DNA of 33,989 nucleotides from a virus, in the IMG/VR virus record IMGVR_UViG_3300031772_000154, positions 1 through 33,989 of that record. One strand, written 5' to 3'. The position numbers were made by a program, and so were the translations under genes. The stretch's first letter is position 1. Each line of letters opens with the position of its first letter. Positions 30,423 through 33,989 of this stretch are shown piece by piece. The notes beneath the pieces are model-generated. The model was not told the DNA's origin, ran no database searches, and was given only the letters and a program-made list of their open reading frames with translations.

Positions 30423-30952
30423 CTCATGATGCACTTGCCCGCGAGCGCACGTGCCCCGTACACCTTGGCCGTCTCGGGGCCGTAGACGTTGCATGCAGGG
30501 CTTCCCTTACACGTCCCCTGCCAAGCCCCCTGGTAACAAACGAAGGGTGTGAAGTCCGCGTTCTGACCGTACCAGTCGTTCGCGTTGGGGCACCCGACCT
30601 CGCCAGAGGCGATGACGTGGAGCGGGTCCGTGTTTGCGTTCAGAACGCAGTAAGCCTTCGCCGGTGGCGGAGGGGGCGGAGGCGGTGGCGGAGGTGGCGG
30701 AGGCGGTGGCGGAGGGGGCGGAGGCGGTGGCGGAGGGGGCGGAGGCGGTGGCACAATGGTCGCATCAGTCTCTCCGTCAACCGCGCCACCGTCCTGCGCC
30801 ACTGCTGCTTCTCCCGTGACCTCGGACATGTCTGGAGTCTGTCCAGCGTCTACCTCTGACGTCACATCCTGAACAGACGTGGGGCCAGTGGTCTCGGGTG
30901 CGGACGAGCACGCAACGGACCCAACGAGCGCGAAGGCAAAGAGTGCTCTCAT
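30419..30952 (-). CDS. Poly-proline cysteine-rich lipoprotein, 177 aa
   Basis: The signal MRALFAFALVGSVACSS has a lipoprotein-type cysteine at ~15 (weak lipobox SVAC). An acidic D/A/G-rich linker follows (TSVQDVTSEVDAGQTPD...DGGAVDGETDATIV), then 30 consecutive prolines, then a C-terminal domain with six cysteines (YCVLNA, VGCPNA, FVCYQG, GTCKG, PACNV, GKCIM), probably disulphide-linked in the periplasm or outside. Thirty prolines as a PPII rod would span about 9 nm. The linker style is like Myxococcota lipoproteins. It is coupled by ATGA to a membrane peptide and a regulator. Roles could be superinfection exclusion, spanin or surface remodelling; none is shown. The codon style is closer to the 2.5-17.9 kb block. 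Confidence 0.7.
   Translation of the reverse strand: MRALFAFALVGSVACSSAPETTGPTSVQDVTSEVDAGQTPDMSEVTGEAAVAQDGGAVDGETDATIVPPPPPPPPPPPPPPPPPPPPPPPPPPPPPPAKAYCVLNANTDPLHVIASGEVGCPNANDWYGQNADFTPFVCYQGAWQGTCKGSPACNVYGPETAKVYGARALAGKCIMR
30663..30752 (-). repeat. 21-bp tandem repeat encoding poly-proline
   Basis: About 4.3 copies of a 21-bp unit (seven proline codons: CCN in mixed use), nearly identical between copies with one third-position change in copy 2. It encodes the 30-proline stretch. In-frame length change by slippage is likely. Confidence 0.85.
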
Positions 30953-31077
30953 CGGTGCCCCGCCAGGTAACCTAGGGCGGCCATCACTGCGCCGTAGGCA
31001 AGGAAGAGCGCGGGTTGCGCGTAGGCACGCGCGAGCATCATCACGAGGTCACGCTTGCGAAAGTATGCCCATCCCAT
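30949..31077 (-). CDS. Small membrane protein, 42 aa
   Basis: MGWAYFRKRDLVMMLARAYAQPALFLAYGAVMAALGYLAGHR. A basic N-terminal part (RKRD) and one hydrophobic helix from about residue 17 to 39. The start lies directly after the TAA of the ribbon-helix-helix gene (TAAATG) and the stop overlaps the lipoprotein ATG (ATGA). This makes a three-gene operon. It is too short for standard ORF lists. A partner or chaperone of the lipoprotein is the simplest guess; a holin or toxin is possible. Confidence 0.6.
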   Translation of the reverse strand: MGWAYFRKRDLVMMLARAYAQPALFLAYGAVMAALGYLAGHR

Positions 31078-31275
31078 TTACTGGCTCTCCTTCGCCGCCG
31101 CCCGCGCTCGAGCCTTGCGGATCAACCATGCTTCGATGACCGCCGACATCGTCGATCCTTTCGCGAGCGCGTTCAGTTCCTTCCGCGCATCATCCGAGAG
31201 AGTGACCTCGACCCCCTTCCGCTTCCGCTTCTCTCGAGGCGTCGAATACCATTCCGAGTCTGCATTGTTTCCCAT
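31078..31275 (-). CDS. Ribbon-helix-helix transcription regulator, 65 aa
   Basis: The basic N-terminus NNADSEWYSTPREKRKRKG is followed by the RHH core: strand GVEVTLS (residues ~20-27), helix A DDARKELNALAKG, and helix B STMSAVIEAWLIRKARARAAAK, ending at residue 65. CopG/Arc-type dimers bind palindromic operators by their paired strands. The gene starts at ATG 31275, preceded by TAGGAT at 31287-31282 and by the near-palindrome AGTGTCCGGGCAGT (31303-31290), which suggests autoregulation. The same motif precedes the plus-strand genes across the region, so this is the best candidate for its reader. Confidence 0.75.
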   Translation of the reverse strand: MGNNADSEWYSTPREKRKRKGVEVTLSDDARKELNALAKGSTMSAVIEAWLIRKARARAAAKESQ

Positions 31276-31280
31276 GCTCC

Positions 31281-31303
31281 GATCCTATCACTGCCCGGAC
31301 ACT
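31281..31303 (-). promoter_or_regulatory. Promoter/operator of the RHH operon
   Basis: On the minus strand, AGTGTCCGGGCAGT (one base from the consensus ACTGTCCGGGCAGT) is followed after 2 bases by TAGGAT (31287-31282). The ATG comes 6 bases later, so a leaderless or nearly leaderless transcript is expected. The box positions are seen; function is inferred. Confidence 0.6.
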
Positions 31304-31344
31304 TGGTCGAGGCGAAACCTCAAGAAAGAAAAGATCGGTCCGCC

Positions 31345-31373
31345 TGAATAACTGTCCGTGCAGTCCGTCTTAC
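31345..31373 (+). promoter_or_regulatory. Near-palindrome promoter with no gene behind it
   Basis: TGAATA, then ACTGTCCGTGCAGT (31351-31364, one mismatch to consensus), 3 bases, then TCTTAC (31368-31373). This is the same architecture as at 31466-31494 and 31807-31835, but 4 bases later ACG replaces ATG. Confidence 0.6.
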
Positions 31374-31377
31374 CTTT

Positions 31378-31455
31378 ACGGACCGGAACTGGGGAACGGC
31401 GACCGTGCGCGATGATCTCTCGTGACGCGTCGCATCACTGGCACGGAAAAAAAAC
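31378..31455 (+). other. Possible untranslated RNA or decayed leader
   Basis: The predicted transcript from the 31345-31373 promoter covers this stretch. The only frame from the ACG at 31378 has 15 codons before TGA. It may be a small RNA or the remnant of a gene that lost its start codon. No gene is seen. Confidence 0.25.
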
Positions 31456-31494
31456 GCCCGGACAGTGAAGAACTGTCCGGGCAGTCCGTCTAAC
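31447..31494 (+). promoter_or_regulatory. Two-site promoter of the 96-aa early gene
   Basis: In order: an A8 tract (31447-31454), distal half-like site AACGCCCGGACAGT (31453-31466), TGAAGA (31466-31471), core site ACTGTCCGGGCAGT (31472-31485), 3 bases, TCTAAC (31489-31494), then 4 bases to the ATG. The two sites are 19 bp centre to centre. TGAAGA and TCTAAC are 17 bp apart. The 11-bp stem GCCCGGACAGT/ACTGTCCGGGC is perfect. Confidence 0.7.
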
Positions 31495-31498
31495 AGAC

Positions 31499-31789
31499 AT
31501 GCCCGCCAAGAAGACCGCCGATTACAAGACCGCCGACGCTCTCAAGCGTACGACCGACGTTGCTACCTACTCCTTCACGGGAGACCGCGAGACCGCCCGA
31601 TCCGCGGCGTGGGCCTTCATGCGCGCGTGTGAGACCTCGGGTCTCTCCGCGGGCTACCCCTCACTCTCCGCCCCCTACACGGTTCAGGTAGGGATCGCTA
31701 CCTGCTTCGACCGAGAGACCGCGGACACTCTCTCGAGCGGAGCGGAGGTCGTCGACTACGCGTTCGCGGGTTCCCCGTGCGAGTTCTAA
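31499..31789 (+). CDS. Early-region protein, 96 aa, unknown function
   Basis: MPAKKTADYKTADALKRTTDVATYSFTGDRETARSAAWAFMRACETSGLSAGYPSLSAPYTVQVGIATCFDRETADTLSSGAEVVDYAFAGSPCEF. A lysine-rich N-terminus leads into a small alpha/beta domain (a beta strand, a helix GDRETARSAAWAFMRACETSG, then two strands and a helix), with three cysteines. No family is recognised. The ATG follows the promoter element after 4 bases and no Shine-Dalgarno is present, so it is probably read from a leaderless mRNA. The TAA overlaps an A tract of the next promoter. Confidence 0.65.
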   Translation: MPAKKTADYKTADALKRTTDVATYSFTGDRETARSAAWAFMRACETSGLSAGYPSLSAPYTVQVGIATCFDRETADTLSSGAEVVDYAFAGSPCEF

Positions 31790-31835
31790 AAAAAACGTCC
31801 GGGCAGTGAATCACTGTCCGGGCAGTACGTCTTAC
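31788..31835 (+). promoter_or_regulatory. Two-site promoter of the 66-aa early gene
   Basis: An A8 tract begins in the stop codon of the previous gene (31788-31795), then AACGTCCGGGCAGT (31794-31807), TGAATC (31807-31812), core ACTGTCCGGGCAGT (31813-31826), 3 bases, TCTTAC (31830-31835), 4 bases, ATG at 31840. The spacings are identical to those at 31447-31494. CAGTGAATCACTG between the sites is itself a perfect palindrome around one central base. Confidence 0.7.
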
Positions 31836-31839
31836 TACC

Positions 31840-32040
31840 ATGACCAAGAACAACACCGCCTCCCTCTCCGCTCTCGAGTCGTTCACTCTCGAGTCGATCG
31901 GTCCGAACGGATCTCACTTTCAGACACTCTCGCAAGGCGCTCTCCGCTCTCTCGAGTCAAAGGGCTTGGTCGTCGTCGGTCGCGACCTCATCGCGCGGAC
32001 CGCCGCGAATCACGCGCTCGTCTTCGGGGTTGCATCATGA
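31840..32040 (+). CDS. Small winged-helix-like protein, 66 aa
   Basis: MTKNNTASLSALESFTLESIGPNGSHFQTLSQGALRSLESKGLVVVGRDLIARTAANHALVFGVAS. The stretch FQTLSQGALRSLESKGLVVVGRDLIARTA looks like a recognition helix and wing of a MarR/winged-helix type: a helix, then G-L-V-V and a beta hairpin. It may regulate phage or host genes. Initiation looks leaderless (no Shine-Dalgarno, 4 bases after TCTTAC). The TGA overlaps the ATG of the next gene. Confidence 0.65.
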   Translation: MTKNNTASLSALESFTLESIGPNGSHFQTLSQGALRSLESKGLVVVGRDLIARTAANHALVFGVAS

Positions 32041-32264
32041 CCCGCGGGTTTGTTTGGCTCTCGCGCGGCTACGCGCTGATCGTGTGTCACTCTCTCGCGA
32101 ACGCGTGCCATCTCGGGAACGATGGCGACCGCGTCTTTCAGTTTTGCTCGGAGTGTGAAGCGTGCATCGCTGGCAAGCGTTGCAACCGCATGTCGGGCAA
32201 GCCTTCACACTTGATCGTCATATCGCGCAACGGCAAGAAGCGCGCGGTCCGTCTCCGTCACTGA
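32037..32264 (+). CDS. Small cysteine-rich protein, 75 aa
   Basis: MTRGFVWLSRGYALIVCHSLANACHLGNDGDRVFQFCSECEACIAGKRCNRMSGKPSHLIVISRNGKKRAVRLRH. Six cysteines, including CSECEAC in the middle and basic C-terminus, suggest a zinc-binding fold that may touch nucleic acid. No family is recognised. The ATG overlaps the stop of the 66-aa gene (ATGA), so it is co-translated with it and has no promoter motif of its own. Confidence 0.6.
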   Translation: MTRGFVWLSRGYALIVCHSLANACHLGNDGDRVFQFCSECEACIAGKRCNRMSGKPSHLIVISRNGKKRAVRLRH

Positions 32265-32335
32265 CCGCCGCCGACCGGGCTCTAGCCTACACTCTCCGAC
32301 CGAACTTCGAGCAATCGACCGCCCGCCCCTCGACG

Positions 32336-32357
32336 ACTGTCCGGGCAGTGCTACTTT
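32336..32357 (+). promoter_or_regulatory. Operator/promoter of the helicase gene
   Basis: An exact ACTGTCCGGGCAGT (32336-32349) followed after 2 bases by TACTTT (32352-32357). There is no TGAANN box or A tract upstream. Unlike the small genes, the helicase ATG lies ~50 bases away behind its own GGAGA. The 140-bp gap 32265-32410 holds nothing else that I can identify. Confidence 0.6.
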
Positions 32358-32410
32358 GAAACTTGTCAACGCGGCGCGACAAGAGGCGCCGCAACGGAGA
32401 ACGGACCATC

Positions 32411-33865
32411 ATGAACACTCCCTCAGTTTTTCAGGCGGCGGTTTACGCGAACATCGCGAGCGGCACGGGGAACACGATCGTCGACGCGGTCGCGGGTTCG
32501 GGCAAGACGACAACGATCATGGGCGCGCTCGCGAGCGTCCCGTCGGGTTGCACGATCGCGCTCTTCGCCTTCAACAAGTCGATCGCGACCGAACTCGGCG
32601 CGCGCGCGCCGCGCGGCGTCGAGGTGAAGACGCTTCACGCGCACGGGTTCAGCGCAGTCCGTCGTGCGTTCCCTGGCGTGAAGGTCGACAACGACAAGTC
32701 GATCGCGTTGTGCGTCGCCCTCTTCGGCGCGTCCGACAATCTTCACCCTGTTCGCTCGCGTTACTCGGCGGTCGCCGACCTCGTCTCGAAGGCGAAGGAT
32801 ACGCTCGTCGCGCGCGGCGACCTCTTCGCCCTCGACGATCTGATCGACGTGTTCGGGATCGACTGCCCGGACTCCGACGACGACCGCGCGCTCTTCGTTG
32901 ACGCCGCTATGGCGGTTCTCGTTCGCTCGTCGGAAGTGACCGACGTCGTCGACTTTTCTGATATGTGTTGGCTTCCCGTCGTTCTGAACCTTCGCGTGTG
33001 GTCCTACGATCGCGTGTTCGTCGACGAGACTCAGGATCTCTCGCCGACTCAGATCGAACTCTTGCTTCTTTGCGTGAAGCGCAACGGGCGGATCTGTGCG
33101 GTCGGCGACGAGCGCCAGGCGATCTACGGGTTCCGCGGCGCCGACGTGAACACGATCCCGAACCTGATCAAGCGACTCGACGCGACCGTTCTTCCGCTCT
33201 CGATTACGTACCGTTGCGCCCGCTCGATCGCCGCGCTCGCGGCGACCGAGGTTCCTCACTTCACGGCGTCGGACAACGCCGCCGAGGGTTACGTCGGTCC
33301 GTCGAACACGGACGCGATGATCGAGGCGGCGGTCGCGGGCGACATGGTTATCAGCCGCGCGAACGCGCCCCTCATGACCCTTTGCCTAAAGTTCCTCGCG
33401 AGCGGTCGCCGCGCCTCGATCAAAGGTCGCGACGTCGGCGCGGGTATCGCTCGCCTCGTGAAGAAGTCGCGCGCCCGTTCGGTTCCCGCCTTCCTCGAAT
33501 GGTCGAAGGCATGGCACAAGAAAGAGACCGCGCGCCTCGTGAAGAGCGAGCGCCCGACCGACGCCGCCGACGACATGCTCGAATGCCTCTTCGCCCTGGC
33601 GGAAGGCGCGAAGGGCGTTCCCGAGATCCTCACGCGTTGCGACTCGCTCTTCTCCGACGAGGGCGGTCCCGAGACGAAGATCACGCTCGGGACGACTCAC
33701 AAGTTGAAGGGTCTCGAAGCGGATCGCGTGTGGATGCTCGAAGGTACCTACCGCCGAAACAAGGGCGGCGAGGAAGCGAATTGCTGGTACGTCGCCGTTA
33801 CCCGAGCGAAGTCAAGCCTTTACCTCGTCGCAAAGGAAGCCTGGAAAAAAACGCCCGGGCAGTGA
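32411..33865 (+). CDS. SF1 (UvrD-like) DNA helicase, 484 aa
   Basis: ATP-driven helicase, likely for phage DNA replication or repair. Motifs in order: I IVDAVAGSGKTTTIM (residues ~22-36), II VFVDETQDLSPTQIELL (~200), III CAVGDERQAIYGFRGAD, IV LSITYRCARSIAALA, V LGTTHKLKGLEADRVWML and VI NCWYVAVTRAKSSLYLV near the C-terminus. This is a short SF1A enzyme without large inserts or a nuclease domain. I chose ATG 32411, which has GGAGA 10 bases upstream, over the TTG at 32363. The last codons (KKTPGQ) are encoded by an A tract and a copy of the promoter motif (33850-33863). An extra partial match to the motif in the coding sequence (32862) is probably chance. Confidence 0.9.
   Translation: MNTPSVFQAAVYANIASGTGNTIVDAVAGSGKTTTIMGALASVPSGCTIALFAFNKSIATELGARAPRGVEVKTLHAHGFSAVRRAFPGVKVDNDKSIALCVALFGASDNLHPVRSRYSAVADLVSKAKDTLVARGDLFALDDLIDVFGIDCPDSDDDRALFVDAAMAVLVRSSEVTDVVDFSDMCWLPVVLNLRVWSYDRVFVDETQDLSPTQIELLLLCVKRNGRICAVGDERQAIYGFRGADVNTIPNLIKRLDATVLPLSITYRCARSIAALAATEVPHFTASDNAAEGYVGPSNTDAMIEAAVAGDMVISRANAPLMTLCLKFLASGRRASIKGRDVGAGIARLVKKSRARSVPAFLEWSKAWHKKETARLVKSERPTDAADDMLECLFALAEGAKGVPEILTRCDSLFSDEGGPETKITLGTTHKLKGLEADRVWMLEGTYRRNKGGEEANCWYVAVTRAKSSLYLVAKEAWKKTPGQ
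33845..33863 (+). promoter_or_regulatory. Distal-type operator copy at the helicase end
   Basis: An A7 tract followed by AACGCCCGGGCAGT, matching the distal sites at 31447 and 31788. It overlaps the helicase stop. The expected core site 19 bp downstream is absent, so it may serve a gene beyond the window or be a relic. Confidence 0.4.
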
Positions 33866-33989
33866 CCCGCCGCGCCGCGCCGAATAGCCCGCCGACCTCG
33901 ACGTCGCGCGAGCATCGCCGTTTCACCCGCCGACCGCGCCGCCGCCCTCGCCGCGCCCCGCGAGCGCCGCCTCGAGAGCCGCGACGACC
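33866..33989. other. GC-rich right edge with no gene seen
   Basis: These 124 bases are a very GC-rich run of CCGCCG-like units with no credible start or motif. It may be the upstream part of a gene beyond the window. Confidence 0.4.

Noticed and set aside
31447-31482. Hairpin with a T-tract on the minus strand, an apparent intrinsic terminator
   Set aside because: No leftward gene lies to its right in the window and the same block has conserved spacing to plus-strand start codons, so promoter/operator is the better reading. A dual role cannot be excluded.
32862-32875. ACTGCCCGGACTCC inside the helicase resembling the operator
   Set aside because: It lacks the promoter boxes, has mismatches at one arm and is explained by the codons for DCPDS.
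1-33989. CRISPR array, tRNA or insertion sequence
   Set aside because: No regularly spaced repeats, cloverleaf-like sequence or transposase reading frame was seen on either strand.

Overview
The window is about 34 kb of a high-GC genome of a contractile-tailed bacteriophage (myovirus morphology), either phage or prophage. It has no host housekeeping genes, no rRNA and no tRNA that I can see. The head genes are Mu-like: DUF935-type portal, gpT-type major capsid protein, gp36-type DUF1320 connector and gpG-type morphogenesis protein. The tail is a standard contractile tail with sheath, tube, chaperone, tape measure, hub, gp25, J, I-like protein and fibres. Two lipoproteins have D/A/G/P-rich linkers after the lipobox, a style common in Myxococcota (Polyangia), so a myxobacterial-type host is my best guess; this is inference.

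Layout. From 30.4 kb down to 4.1 kb almost everything is on the minus strand as one tightly packed late cluster in the order: zinc-ribbon genes, large terminase, lytic transglycosylase, small structural genes, portal, virion proteins, S49 protease with scaffold, decoration protein, major capsid, connectors, sheath, tube, chaperone pair, tape measure, baseplate, two fibres, lysis cassette (coiled-coil membrane protein, lipoprotein, papain-like peptidase, DUF1906 muramidase-like enzyme). Most junctions are 4-base ATGA or GTGA overlaps, which implies translational coupling. From 3.6 kb down to the left edge a second minus-strand operon holds a recombination module: Cas4/RecB-like nuclease, Sak4-like RecA-fold ATPase and a DUF669-type single-strand-binding protein with small partners. 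A plus-strand HTH repressor (3705-3935) lies divergent from the nuclease and convergent with the endolysin.

The right end (30.4-33.9 kb) is an early/control region. A minus-strand operon encodes a ribbon-helix-helix regulator, a 42-aa membrane peptide and a lipoprotein with 30 consecutive prolines. Divergent from it, three small plus-strand genes and an SF1 (UvrD-like) helicase are preceded by copies of a 14-bp near-palindrome, ACTGTCCGGGCAGT. In the two best cases the palindrome fills the 17-bp spacer between TGAANN and TCTWAC, and the start codon follows after only 4 bases. This looks like a regulon of leaderless promoters under one repressor, probably the adjacent ribbon-helix-helix protein, and is the most interesting candidate new system here.

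The window is mosaic. Genes at 1-2532 and 17884-30375 share a skewed codon style rich in TCG, GCG, ACG and GATCG. The block 2529-17873 (tail, lysis, nuclease) has a visibly more even style. The junctions fall exactly at gene boundaries.
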